In this document: positions 17,057-25,747 of the stretch, piece after piece
Layout: the number at the start of each line of letters is the position of its first letter
How positions within the stretch are numbered: position 1 is the stretch's first letter
Source of the DNA: UBA6115 sp050953005
Lineage (GTDB): Bacteria; Bacillota; Clostridia; Christensenellales; Aristaeellaceae
DNA: 57,633 nt
NCBI GenBank assembly: GCA_050953005.1
Contig: JBMNLV010000015.1
Location: 1-57,633 of the forward strand
Reading direction: 5' to 3'
Notes under the pieces: model-generated
Told to the model about the DNA's origin: nothing
The model's input: only the letters and a program-made list of their open reading frames with translations
Database searches by the model: none
Made by a program: the position numbers and the translations under genes

Positions 17057-17266
17057 ATGCCGATTGTTTTTCTCCGGCCAGGCGAAACCAAGCCGATTCA
17101 GCGCCTGTCCGGCCCGCCTGCTTTGCGTCAGCGGCTGCAGGATTTAGGCTTTGTTCCCGGTAGGGATGTGACGCTGGTGGGCAACATGAGCGGCAGCCTG
17201 ATTCTGCAGGTGATGGACAGCCGCGTCGCCCTGGGCCAGGGGCTGGCGCGGCATATCCATATCTGA
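17057..17266 (+). CDS. feoA: FeoA-domain protein (first copy)
   Basis: Encodes 69 residues folding as the small SH3-like FeoA barrel: LRQRLQDLGFVPGRDVTLVG is the family core, ending in VALGQGLARHIHI. AAAGGAG precedes the ATG. FeoA proteins assist FeoB in ferrous iron uptake. It is followed 41 bp later by a second, different FeoA gene and then by a broken feoB. Confidence 0.88.
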   Translation: MPIVFLRPGETKPIQRLSGPPALRQRLQDLGFVPGRDVTLVGNMSGSLILQVMDSRVALGQGLARHIHI

Positions 17267-17307
17267 AGAGTTCTTCAAAATATCAAAAGGAAACGAGGTA
17301 GAGGCAT

Positions 17308-17532
17308 ATGATGAAATCATTGGATCAAGCGCCGATCGGCAGCTACGCGAGCATTGTCAGGCTGCACGGCCGGGGCGCCACCAAGCGCCGGCTGATGGAA
17401 ATGGGCCTGACCAGGGGCGAAAAGGTCTATGTGCGCAAGGTTGCACCCCTGGGCGACCCGGTAGAGATTACCGTTCGCGGATATGAGCTGAGCCTTCGCA
17501 AGGCGGATGCCGCGATGATAGAAATCGCTTAA
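17308..17532 (+). CDS. feoA: FeoA-domain protein (second copy)
   Basis: Encodes 74 residues: KRRLMEMGLTRGEKVYVRKV followed by DPVEITVRGYELSLRKADA, the standard FeoA core with the conserved L-R-K-D end. GAGGTAGAGG lies before the tandem ATG codons. Tandem feoA genes before feoB are common in Clostridia. Here the transporter they should serve is not intact. Confidence 0.9.
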   Translation: MMKSLDQAPIGSYASIVRLHGRGATKRRLMEMGLTRGEKVYVRKVAPLGDPVEITVRGYELSLRKADAAMIEIA

Positions 17533-17545
17533 TTTTTACCCGCAA

Positions 17546-17561
17546 GTTAGACGCGGCTAAC
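17546..17561. promoter_or_regulatory. Second palindromic site, between feoA and feoB
   Basis: GTTAG ACGCGG CTAAC has perfect 5-bp arms in the same layout as the operator at 17027, 23 bp before the feoB start. It could add iron control to feoB itself. Confidence 0.45.
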
Positions 17562-17584
17562 CAAAATCATTCAAGGAGGCGAAT

Positions 17585-18263
17585 ATGTCCATGACCATCG
17601 CGCTGGCGGGCAATCCCAACAGCGGCAAGACCACCCTGTTCAACCAGCTGACCGGCGCCAACCAATATGTGGGCAACTGGCCCGGCGTCACCATTGAAAA
17701 AAAAGGAAGGCCGTGCGCGCGGCCACAGCGGGGTGACGCTGCAGGACCTTCCGGGGGTATATTCCCTGTCACCATATACGCCCGAGGAAATCATCACCCG
17801 CGATTACCTGGTTAAGGAGCGTCCGGACGCCATCATCAACCTGGTGGACGCGACCAACCTGGAGCGCAACCTCTACCTGACGTCCCAGCTTCTTGAGCTG
17901 GGGATTCCGGTGGTCGTGGCGCTGAACATGATGGACCTGGTGAAAAAATCAGGTGATATGATTGACCGCGCCGCGCTCTCCAAGGCCCTGGGCTGCCCGG
18001 TGGTGGAGATCTCGGCGCTGAGAAACCAGGGCCTTGACGAACTGCTCAGGCAGGCGGTGCAAGCGGCGCAAAAGGCGCATTCCACGCCGCCAAACACGCT
18101 GTCCGGCCCGGCGACGCCTGCGCAGGCTGTCCGTCCGGGCAAAAAGGGGATGAAAGCGCGAAGCCCGCCGCGTGATATGGCTGTCCGTGTATGCTTTTAC
18201 CGTGAATCAGGCATCCGGGAGCCGCTCAAGCCAGCATTCTGGAAATTATTCGACCGGTATTGA
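17585..18263 (+). pseudogene. feoB: feoB, frameshifted and truncated after the G domain
   Basis: Starts MSMTIALAGNPNSGKTTLFN with a perfect G1 motif and a good ribosome binding site (AAGGAGG). After VTIEKK the frame is lost at a run of eight A (17697-17704); removing one A restores EGRARGHSG and the rest of the G domain: G3 DLPGVYSLSPYTPEE, G4 LNMMDL, G5 ISAL. The product then degenerates and stops at 18261-18263. The ~450-residue membrane part that carries iron is absent. FeoB is normally ~600-750 residues, so ferrous iron transport from this locus is lost unless another feoB exists. The A8 frameshift alone could be an assembly error or slippage, but the C-terminal loss is real. Confidence 0.88.
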
Positions 18264-18288
18264 CAAGCCGGAAATCCCGTGCTATATT
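18260..18288 (+). promoter_or_regulatory. Consensus promoter after feoB
   Basis: TTGACA (18260-18265), 17-bp spacer, TATATT (18283-18288). It overlaps the feoB stop codon and reads into a stretch without plus-strand genes that ends in a terminator. Confidence 0.7.
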
Positions 18289-18294
18289 GGGAAC

Positions 18295-18640
18295 GAGCCA
18301 GGAGACCGGAAACAAATACGGCTCAAAAGGGAGGCGATTGACTGATTAACGTAGAGAAAGCACTGCCCTTCGTTGTCTGCTTCGCCCGTATAGATAACAA
18401 CAACTTTCGCAGACCGAACTGAATCTGTCTCAAGCCTGTTCGACCGACCGGTACGCGTAGCGATCTACCATGGCGAACTGACAAGTTTGATTCCAGACAG
18501 TTAATTCCCCAGCGGGGGACAATGATTGTTCCCGGGCGAAGCGGCGGACCACCTGATTGATTAAACCAGTGGACTCGAAGGCCCAGAACAACTGAATATG
18601 GACCGATTGGCCCGCTGTCACACGGCAGCGGGCTTTGATT
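18295..18640 (+). ncRNA. Candidate small RNA (unidentified)
   Basis: A near-perfect promoter at 18260-18288 and a terminator-like hairpin at 18610-18640 bracket about 345 nt with no plus-strand gene. The next genes are on the minus strand, so this is not a leader. Local inverted repeats fit a structured RNA: CCCC-AGC-GGGG followed by GGGACAAT / ATTGTTCCC (about 18505-18535), and CGAAC / GTTCG around 18415-18450. I could not match it to RNase P, tmRNA, SRP or 6S RNA from memory. It might be a known clostridial RNA I do not recognise. Confidence 0.4.
18610..18640 (+). terminator. Rho-independent terminator of the candidate RNA
   Basis: GCCCGCTG / CAGCGGGC 8-bp stem with an 8-base loop, followed by TTTGATT on the plus strand. 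The minus-strand side lacks a U tract. Confidence 0.55.
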
Positions 18641-18722
18641 GCGCGCAGGTATGTTCAATGCTTGTCGGTCTCGGGCAGCGGGCGCTTGCCGCGTGCGTTT
18701 TACCGGCGTGTATCCAACAGTG

Positions 18723-21036
18723 TTAACTGCCTACAATCTTCTCGATGATCCACACCAGGTCCCGGATATCCACATAACCGTCGCCATTGGCGTCGGCATT
18801 TTTCTTGGATGGGCAGGATGTGCCGGAAACGATGTAATCAATGATGGCCACCAGGTCGCGGATGTCGACCGTCTGGTCGCCGTTGGCGTCGCCGGGCAGG
18901 CCTTTGCTCTCCGGGTCTTCGCCCCAGTCATGGGGCGCGGCGGGATAGCGGCTTTCCCTCCATCGGTGGTCTGAGCTCATGCTCTGGTCGGATTTGAGGA
19001 AGTAGTAATTGCCGCTGTTATTCCAGGTGGTATCCACGTGATACCAATTGCCGCCGATTTGGACCAGGTTCCAGGCATGCCCGCCCCAGCCGGTGCTGTT
19101 CAATCCTTCGCCGGTGATGATGCGGTTGGTGATGCCCACCTTGTTGAGCAGCAGCTGATAGGCCTCGGCATAGCTTTGGCAGACGCCCTTGCCGGCAAGC
19201 AGCAACGCCCTCGGGGCCATAGTAGGTGAAAGAATAATCGTACCTGGCGTTGTTGACCAGCCAGTCATTGAGCCATTTGGCCCGGGCATAGCTGCCCGAG
19301 ACGGCTGCCTTGCAGGCGGCGGCCAGCTCTTCTACCTTGTCATTGAGCATCTGCCTTGTATACCGGACAGGCTTCTCCGGCGGGGCGTGAATCAGGGCGA
19401 AGTCCGAACTTTCATAAGCTGTTTGGCCCATGGAGTCTTCCACAGAGACGCTGAAATATGCCCAGCCGCCGCTTGGCGGGACAAAGCGCGCCGTGCCGCC
19501 GGTTTCATCCTCCGGATGTGTGAGGAGGTCATCATTTTCATCCACGGTATGCCATTTGCATTCGATTTTGAAGGGCGGGACGCCGCCCTGGATCGTCCAG
19601 GTGGCGGTAATCGTTTCCCCCGCCTTGGCCTCCATCGGGGCAAGGGTGATTTTGCTGCATGCAAGGGGCCCGGGCGCACCGGTGATGGCAAAGGGATCCG
19701 AGGTGAAAGCAACCGTGTGCCGTTCCCCCGCGGAGTAGTAGCTCAAGGAAAGTTCCAGCACACCCCGCTTCCCGATGACGGCGGCATGGCTGGCGCTGTT
19801 ATTCGTGATATCGGCATGATACTTGAAGGTGGTTCCTGCGGTATCGGTGATCAGCCAGGTGCCAATGACATCAGGCGTGCGCAGAAGGCCCGTGATGTCC
19901 CAGGTAGCGGTGATGGTCTGTCCGGATGCCACCGTGGGCTTGTCCAGCGTGATGACGCACTGCGGCGTCCCCGGCTCCACATGCAAAACCCATGCTGTGT
20001 CTGAGAAAAAAGCTTCATAGGTGCCGGTCACGTCACGAACTCCGACCCATAAGTAGACATAACCGCTGTCGGGCGGCGTAAAGCTTGTGGCGTTGCCGCT
20101 GACCTGCGCCGGGAAGGGTTGCCGGGAGGTGTCATCCTGCTGCACATAATACCAGGTGCCTGTCACTGTGTAGGGCGGGTTGCCGCCCTGGATATCCAGG
20201 GCGGCGGTGATGGATTCGCCCATGTTGATACGCTCGGCGCTCAGCTGGACAGCGCAGGTAAGGGGGACAGCGGAGCCGACCGGCACGCTCTCGGACTGGA
20301 ATGAAAAACTATATCCGCCGGTATCCTCGACGAACAGGGTAAACACCAGCCTGCCCAGCGCTGTGGGCGTGAAGCTGGCGCTGCCTTGAGAGATGTCCGC
20401 GACAAAGTACTCCGCATTTCCCTGCGTGTCCGTCACTTTCCACTGGCCGCCCTGCGCCCAGGGCGCGAGGCCGCCTTGAATATCCCAGGTGGCGGTGACC
20501 GTATCGCCCGGCGCCGGGCTGAACTTGTCCAGGTAGACGCTGCAGGTAGGGAAATTGGGGGTGCCGGTGATGGTAAAGGTATCGGAGTAAAAAGTATAAG
20601 TGTCCTGCGCGGTGTGCACCCACAGCTCCAGATAGCCTTCCATGCCGGCCCGCACGGACAGGGTGGCGGTATTGCCGGCAATAACCGCTTTATCGGTCCG
20701 GTTGCTTGAGTAATCATAGATATACCAGTACGCGTTCAGCGACAGAACATCAACGCCTTCAGGCACCTGCCAGCTGGCGGTGATGCTGTCCCCAACAGCC
20801 ACTGTGGTTTTGTCCAGCGTGATGTTGAAGTCCGGCAGCTGTTGCTCTGCCGTGCCGGGCGCCCACAAACAAGCGCACAGCAGAACGGCCAGCGCCAAGG
20901 GGAGCAGGAGCTGAAGCCGGCCTTGTCCGAACCTGTAGCTCGGTTTGTTTTGCAACACGGTTGCGGTCGGCCTCCCGGGCCGCGCGACGCCCTGGCTGCG
21001 GGCGTCCCGCGCATCAGTCCGGTGTCTTGTCATCAT
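18723..21036 (-). pseudogene. Secreted Ig-like/transglutaminase/dockerin protein, frameshifted
   Basis: The gene would encode about 770 residues. RBS AGAGGAGG precedes ATG 21036. After a basic N terminus, a signal/membrane segment (LQLLLPLALAVLLCACLW) ends near residue 62. Five Ig-like repeats of ~90-95 residues follow, each opening like LDKxxVAxGxxITATW (at ~residues 72, 165, 258, 355, 450). Next comes a transglutaminase-like core with Cys in GVCQSYAEAY, His in GHAWNLVQ and Asp in WYHVDTTW, and last a two-repeat dockerin (DANGDQTVDIRDL, DANGDGYVDIRDL). At about 19203 one extra base switches frame just before the catalytic Cys: YYGPEGV should run into LLAGKGVCQ. As read, the protein ends early at 19018 without active site or dockerin. 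Either a recent mutation or an assembly error. Confidence 0.8.
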
Positions 21037-21101
21037 GCTGAGCTCCTCCTCTTTGCGGGTATAAGCCGCTGTTTGTTCGTTGGGTCAGGTTTTCTCCGCT
21101 G

Positions 21102-22592
21102 TCAGGCCGCCACGATCCGCTCGATGATCCACACCAGGTCCCGGATATCCACATAACCGTCGCCATTGGCGTCGGCATTGGCCATGTCCTGGCTCTCCTG
21201 GCCGGAGACGATGTAATCGATGATGCTGACCAAGTCGCGGATGTCCAGTACATTGTCGCCGTTGGCGTCGCCGGGCAGCGTGGCTCCCCCCGCTGTGGGC
21301 GTAGGCGTGGGTGTAGGCGTAGGCGTGGGCGTGGGTGTAGGCGTAGGCGTGGGCGTAGGCGTGGGTGTAGGTGTAGGTGTAGGTGTAGGTGTAGGCGTGG
21401 CGGAGGGCGTCGGGGAATTCGTGGGCGTGGGGACGCCCTCATAGCCCAACGTCAGCCGGGCATAATAGTTCACAGTACTGCTGCTCATTGAGGAGTAGCC
21501 ATGGTTGTTGTTCAGCAGGGGATATAAAACATCTGACATTCGGAAAGCGGGGTCCTCGCCGATATAATACAGCTTGATGTTTTCGTTTCTCTGATAGATT
21601 TGGTCGTTGAGGATGGCCTCCAGCTCCTCCGCCGTCCGGAAGACCGGCTCGCCTTTCTTGAGCGGATAGTAGTGCGTCAATGACGTGCAGGCGGGGTAGC
21701 GGTCTGTCCAGTTGTGATCGCGCCGCATCAGGGCGTCATTCATGCCAAAGTACAAGTTGACACCAATGTTGTCATTCCAGGTGACATCCACATGGTACCA
21801 GCTCCCGCCCATGCTGACCAGGTTCCAGGCGTGGGCCTCGCTGCCCCCGGTTCCGCCAACCATGATGCTCTGGACGCCCACCTCGCTGAGCAGCATCTGG
21901 TAAGCCAGGGCATAGCTCTCACACACGCCCGAGCCGTACAGGAGCACGCCCTGCGCTTCATGGGGATAGGGCCCGTCAAAGGAGTAGGTAGCGTTGTTCA
22001 TCAGCCAGGTATTCAGATACAGCGCCTTGCCGTAATCGCTCGCGGCGGCGGCATTGCACAGCGCGGCCACCTCGCTGACCCTGGCTGCCAGGGCTTCAGT
22101 GTTGGAGGCTGTATATTTCTGGCTGTGATATTCCAGCTCCTGCCCTTCGGAATCCTGGATTCTCAAGCGCACGATATAAGTCCCGGGCTGATTGATGGTG
22201 CGGGTGAAGGTGGTGCTGGCTGAATAGTCCTGCACCCCGCCGGGGACCGAGGAGTAGTACGGGGAGGGATCGTCGGGCGCCTTGTAAAACAGAACGAATT
22301 GAAACTGGAATTCACCGCTGCCGCCCTCGGCCTTCGCCGTCCAGGTGGCGGCCTTGCCGGGCACCAGATAATTCTGGTCGCACTCCAGGTAGGCGACTTC
22401 CAGCTGGCTGATGGAGGATAGCGTGAATGTCCGCTTCCGGGCTACGGGGCTGCGCCATACAACCCCCTCACCCGTATAGTTCAGGATCTCCGGCGCGGTT
22501 TCCTGCGCCCGGGCGTCGAACAGAGGACCCGCGGGCAGGAGAAAGGAGGCCATCAGCAGGATGGCAAGGGACAACAGGGTGAGCTTTCTCAT
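21102..22592 (-). CDS. Secreted transglutaminase-like protein with (TP)n linker and dockerin
   Basis: Encodes 496 residues. Signal peptide 1-29 (LLSLAILLMASFLLPAG, cleaved after DARAQ). Residues ~50-165 form a beta-rich domain (LECDQNYLVPGKAATWTAKA). The transglutaminase-like core covers ~170-290, with Cys in GSGVCESYALAY, His in EAHAWNLVSMG and Asp in WYHVDVTWND. A Thr-Pro linker of more than 30 residues joins it to a C-terminal dockerin (DANGDNVLDIRDL, DANGDGYVDIRDL). GAGGAG precedes the ATG. These folds act as cysteine peptidases or crosslinkers; the true reaction is unknown. The dockerin implies attachment to a cohesin-bearing scaffold, none of which is encoded in this window. Closest relative in the window is the next gene. 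Confidence 0.88.
   Translation of the reverse strand: MRKLTLLSLAILLMASFLLPAGPLFDARAQETAPEILNYTGEGVVWRSPVARKRTFTLSSISQLEVAYLECDQNYLVPGKAATWTAKAEGGSGEFQFQFVLFYKAPDDPSPYYSSVPGGVQDYSASTTFTRTINQPGTYIVRLRIQDSEGQELEYHSQKYTASNTEALAARVSEVAALCNAAAASDYGKALYLNTWLMNNATYSFDGPYPHEAQGVLLYGSGVCESYALAYQMLLSEVGVQSIMVGGTGGSEAHAWNLVSMGGSWYHVDVTWNDNIGVNLYFGMNDALMRRDHNWTDRYPACTSLTHYYPLKKGEPVFRTAEELEAILNDQIYQRNENIKLYYIGEDPAFRMSDVLYPLLNNNHGYSSMSSSTVNYYARLTLGYEGVPTPTNSPTPSATPTPTPTPTPTPTPTPTPTPTPTPTPTPTPTPTPTAGGATLPGDANGDNVLDIRDLVSIIDYIVSGQESQDMANADANGDGYVDIRDLVWIIERIVAA
21295..21400. repeat. Simple repeat encoding the Thr-Pro linker
   Basis: Tandem GTGGGC / GTAGGC / GTAGGT hexamers (plus strand) encode alternating Thr and Pro on the minus strand. 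Such repeats vary in length by slippage; the antisense reading (Val-Gly) is not a gene. Confidence 0.9.
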
Positions 22593-22688
22593 GGTTTTCT
22601 CCTCATGTTGTAGTCTATGGGTGTACCGGTAAAGAGGGGTATAAGTGAAGAGGGGTCAACAGGGTTAAGCTGTCAGCAGGGCGAGGGA

Positions 22689-24038
22689 TCAATCCGCAAC
22701 GATCCGCTCGATGATCCACACCAGGTCCCGGATGTCCACCTCCCCGTCGCCATTGGCGTCGGCATTGGCCATGTTCTGGCTCTCCCGGCCGGAAACAATG
22801 CACTCGATGATATTGACCAGGTCACGGATGTCCAGCACATGGTCGCCATTGGCGTCGCCGGGCAGGGTGGATTCTCCCGGCGCAGGCGCCGGGATGCCGG
22901 CGTAGCCCAGCGTCAGCTGGGCAAAATAGTTGGCAGCGCTCATGCGCTTTGAGGAGTAGCCCTGGTTTCCCTCCAGCGCGAGGTTGACAGCGTCGGCTAT
23001 ACGGAAACCGGCGTCCTCACCCATGTAATACAGCTTGAAGCTTTCGTTTTGCCGGGAGATCTGGTCGTTGAGGATGGCTTTCAGCTCCTCCGGCGTCCGA
23101 AAGACCGGCTCGCCTTTCCTGAGCGGGTAGTAGTACGCCGTTTCCGTGCAAGCGGGGAAACGGCCTTTCCAGCTGTGATCGCGCCGCATCAGGGTGTCAT
23201 TCATGCCAAAATACGCGTTGTACCCCAGGTTATCGTCCCAGGTGACATCCACATGGTACCAGCTTCCGCCCATCCTGACCAGGTTCCAGGCGTGGGGCCC
23301 GCCGTCCCCGGTTCCGCTTACCGAGATGCTGTCGATACCCACCTCGCTGAGCAGCATCTGGTAGGCCAGGGCATAGCCATCACACACGCCCGAGCCATGC
23401 AGCAGCACGCCCTGCGCCTCGTGGGGGCAGGGCCCGCTGGAAGAGTAGGTAGCGTTGTTGATCAGCCAGTTGTGCAGATACAGCGCCTTGCCGTAATCGC
23501 CCGTGGCGGTGGCATTGCACAGCGCGGCCACCTCCCTGACCTTTTCTGTCAGGGCATCGGTGCTGCAAGCCGTGTATTTCTGGCTGAGGTAGACCAGCTC
23601 CTGCCCCGCGGAATCCCGGATTCTCATGCGCACGACATAGGTCCCGGGACGGGTGATGGTGCGGGTGAAGGAGGCGTCGGGCGAGAATCCCTGTTTTCCT
23701 CCGGGAACCATCATATAGTGCGTGAAAATTGCATCAGGCGCTCTGAAAAACAGGATGAACTGAAACAGAAACTTGCCGCTGCCGCCTTCGGCCTGCGCCG
23801 TCCAGGTGGCGGCCCTGCCGGGGGTCAGGCAGCTCTGGTCGCACTTCAGGTAGGCGACTTCCAGCTGGCTGATGGAGGATCCCTGCCCCAGGGGGCTGCG
23901 CCAAATAACCCCTTCACCGGTATGGTTCAGGGAATCCGGCGCGGTTTCACTTGCCTGGCCATGAAGCAGGGAGCTGTCAGGCAGCGGAAAGAAAATGACC
24001 AGCAGGATAACAAGGGACAGCGCGGTGAATTTTTTCAT
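22689..24038 (-). CDS. Secreted transglutaminase-like protein with dockerin
   Basis: Encodes about 449 residues from MKKFTALSLVILL; GGAG lies 9 bases before this ATG, preferred over an ATG 12 bp upstream. Signal peptide 1-28. The beta domain (LKCDQSCLTPGRAATWTAQA) and transglutaminase core (GSGVCDGYALAY, PHAWNLVRMG, WYHVDVTWDD) follow the same order as in the preceding protein, roughly two-thirds identical by eye, so the two are tandem paralogues. The linker is very short (PAPAPGES) in place of the long TP run. The C-terminal dockerin has DANGDHVLDIRDL and DANGDGEVDIRDL. Confidence 0.88.
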   Translation of the reverse strand: MKKFTALSLVILLVIFFPLPDSSLLHGQASETAPDSLNHTGEGVIWRSPLGQGSSISQLEVAYLKCDQSCLTPGRAATWTAQAEGGSGKFLFQFILFFRAPDAIFTHYMMVPGGKQGFSPDASFTRTITRPGTYVVRMRIRDSAGQELVYLSQKYTACSTDALTEKVREVAALCNATATGDYGKALYLHNWLINNATYSSSGPCPHEAQGVLLHGSGVCDGYALAYQMLLSEVGIDSISVSGTGDGGPHAWNLVRMGGSWYHVDVTWDDNLGYNAYFGMNDTLMRRDHSWKGRFPACTETAYYYPLRKGEPVFRTPEELKAILNDQISRQNESFKLYYMGEDAGFRIADAVNLALEGNQGYSSKRMSAANYFAQLTLGYAGIPAPAPGESTLPGDANGDHVLDIRDLVNIIECIVSGRESQNMANADANGDGEVDIRDLVWIIERIVAD

Positions 24039-24130
24039 TGCATTCTCCATGATTGCGGTTCTGGGAATTCCTGTGCATGGGACATGAGTGAAACGGAATC
24101 ATCAAGGTCAAGTCTCAAAGGGAATGGGGG

Positions 24131-24313
24131 CGCTCAGCCCGCCACAATCTTCTCAATAATCCACACCAGATCGCGGATATCCACCGCTTCATCCCCGTTG
24201 GCGTCAGCGTTGACCATATTCTTGCATTGCGTGCCGGATACGATATGGTCAATCACGCTGACCAGGTCGCGGATATCCACGGTTTGATCATTGTTGGCGT
24301 CGCCGGGCAGGGC
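24131..24313. repeat. Dockerin-coding segment nearly identical to 25565-25747
   Basis: About 183 bp covering the dockerin and stop region match 25565-25747 with only about three or four differences by eye, far closer than the rest of the two genes. This points to recent duplication or gene conversion confined to the dockerin. Confidence 0.85.
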
Positions 24314-25486
24314 TGTGACCGCAGGGGCTTTGCCCCAGTCATAAGGGGCTGCCGGGTAATCGGCAGTCTTCCAGCGGTGGTCTGTGCTCATGCGGCTGTC
24401 AGAACGCAGGAAGTACTCATGTCCCCAACTCTCGTCCCAGGTGACGTCCACATGGTACCAGTTGCCGCCAAGGAGCACCAGGTTCCAGGCGTGGTTGCCC
24501 CAGCCGCCAACGCCATCGGCGGTGCCGCTGACAAGCCTGCTGGTGATGCCGGCTTTGTTCAGCAGCATCTGATAGGCTTCGGCATAGCTATTACACACGC
24601 CCGTCCCCAGCATCAGCACCCCGGAAGCGTGATAGTGGGTGTAGGTATGATCGTAGTCTGCGGTTTTGTTCAGGTAATCATGCAGCCATTTGGCCTGGGC
24701 ATAGGCGCCGCTGGCCTTTGCCTTGCATTCCGCTACCACCTGCTCAGCCTTCTGGTCCACGGTTTGGCCGCCGGTGATGGTGAAATCAACCATTTCATAT
24801 TCGCTTCTGCCCACGCTGTCCCTTACGGTGACGGTAAGGTCTCCCTGCACGCTGAACGCCGGGCGCAGCACGGAGTTGGTGCTGCTCGTTTCCTCCTCCT
24901 TAACAAGGGTATACGGCCCCGGTATTTGGTCCATTACTATCCAGCGATACTTAAACGTATATGGTGGTTCGCCGCCGTTTGCCTGAACGGTCGCCGTGAT
25001 CGCCTCATTGACGTTGACATTGTCTTTGTCCAGAGAGACAGAAACCTGCAGGGGCGCTACAACTTTGCTGTTTTTGATCGGGATTTCTTTGGAATCAAAG
25101 TGAATCGCACTGTTGTCCGCCGGATTAAGGGGCGTGTGCCCGTCTGCATCCAGCAAAGACAGCGAGAAATAGGCCCGGGTACCAAAAGCAGGTGTCCACG
25201 TGTTGCTGTTGCCGCTCACATTGCCATACACAAACTGACGCTGGTTTTCTTCTCCGTCAAAAACAATCCAGCCGGAATTCCATTGGTTGTAAGTGTAGGG
25301 CGGGTTGTCACCGCCTGTAATGACCCAGGTGACCGTGATGGGTTCACCGATGGCGGCTTCCTGTTTATCCAGGGTGAATTGAACCTTGGGCGGATCGATT
25401 GACTGCGCCAGGGCGCTTGCCCGGGGCACGGACAGGATGAAGGCGCAAAGCGCCAGGACAAGAAATGCCTTAGCGGTATACTTCAC
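24134..25486 (-). CDS. Secreted Ig-like/transglutaminase/dockerin protein
   Basis: Encodes 450 residues from a GTG start with GAGGTGATTTT upstream. Signal peptide 1-27 (LVLALCAFILSVPRASALAQ). Two Ig-like repeats (FTLDKQEAAIGEPITVTW at ~37 and VSLDKDNVNVNEAITATV at ~150) precede the transglutaminase core with Cys in GTGVCNSYAEAY, His in NHAWNLVLLG and Asp in WYHVDVTWDE. The C-terminal dockerin is DANNDQTVDIRDL + DANGDEAVDIRDL. It is a short version of the five-repeat protein at 18723-21036. The intact frame here indicates the domain order intended in that broken gene. Confidence 0.88.
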   Translation of the reverse strand: MKYTAKAFLVLALCAFILSVPRASALAQSIDPPKVQFTLDKQEAAIGEPITVTWVITGGDNPPYTYNQWNSGWIVFDGEENQRQFVYGNVSGNSNTWTPAFGTRAYFSLSLLDADGHTPLNPADNSAIHFDSKEIPIKNSKVVAPLQVSVSLDKDNVNVNEAITATVQANGGEPPYTFKYRWIVMDQIPGPYTLVKEEETSSTNSVLRPAFSVQGDLTVTVRDSVGRSEYEMVDFTITGGQTVDQKAEQVVAECKAKASGAYAQAKWLHDYLNKTADYDHTYTHYHASGVLMLGTGVCNSYAEAYQMLLNKAGITSRLVSGTADGVGGWGNHAWNLVLLGGNWYHVDVTWDESWGHEYFLRSDSRMSTDHRWKTADYPAAPYDWGKAPAVTALPGDANNDQTVDIRDLVSVIDHIVSGTQCKNMVNADANGDEAVDIRDLVWIIEKIVAG

Positions 25487-25564
25487 AAAATCACCTCGTT
25501 TGAAGATTCGCCGTTGCGGGCAGCGGTTAAAAGCAAGGGCAGGCAGAGCGGTTCAAACAACTGG

Positions 25565-25747
25565 CGCTCAGCCCGCCACGATCTTCTCAATAATCCACAC
25601 CAGATCGCGGATATCCACCGCTTCATCCCCGTTGGCGTCAGCGTTGTCCATATTCTTGCATTGCGTGCCGGATACGATATGGTCAATCACGCTGACCAGG
25701 TCGCGGATATCCACGGTTTGATCATTGTTGGCATCGCCGGGCAGGGC
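25565..25747. repeat. Dockerin-coding segment, second copy
   Basis: Partner of 24131-24313; it joins a different upstream domain architecture (peptidoglycan-binding protein), so the dockerin has moved as a cassette. Confidence 0.85.

Noticed and set aside
17690..17710. Programmed frameshift in feoB
   Set aside because: The A8 run could allow slippage, but the downstream membrane domain is missing anyway, so a functional frameshift makes no complete FeoB.
18323..18658. Minus-strand frames inside the candidate RNA region
   Set aside because: No ribosome binding sites and no protein-like pattern; promoter and terminator favour plus-strand RNA.
21295..21400. Possible CRISPR-like or other direct-repeat array
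   Set aside because: The unit is a 6-bp coding simple repeat with no spacers.
21220..21444. Plus-strand frame with a long Val-Gly repeat
   Set aside because: It is the antisense reading of the Thr-Pro linker repeat of the dockerin gene.
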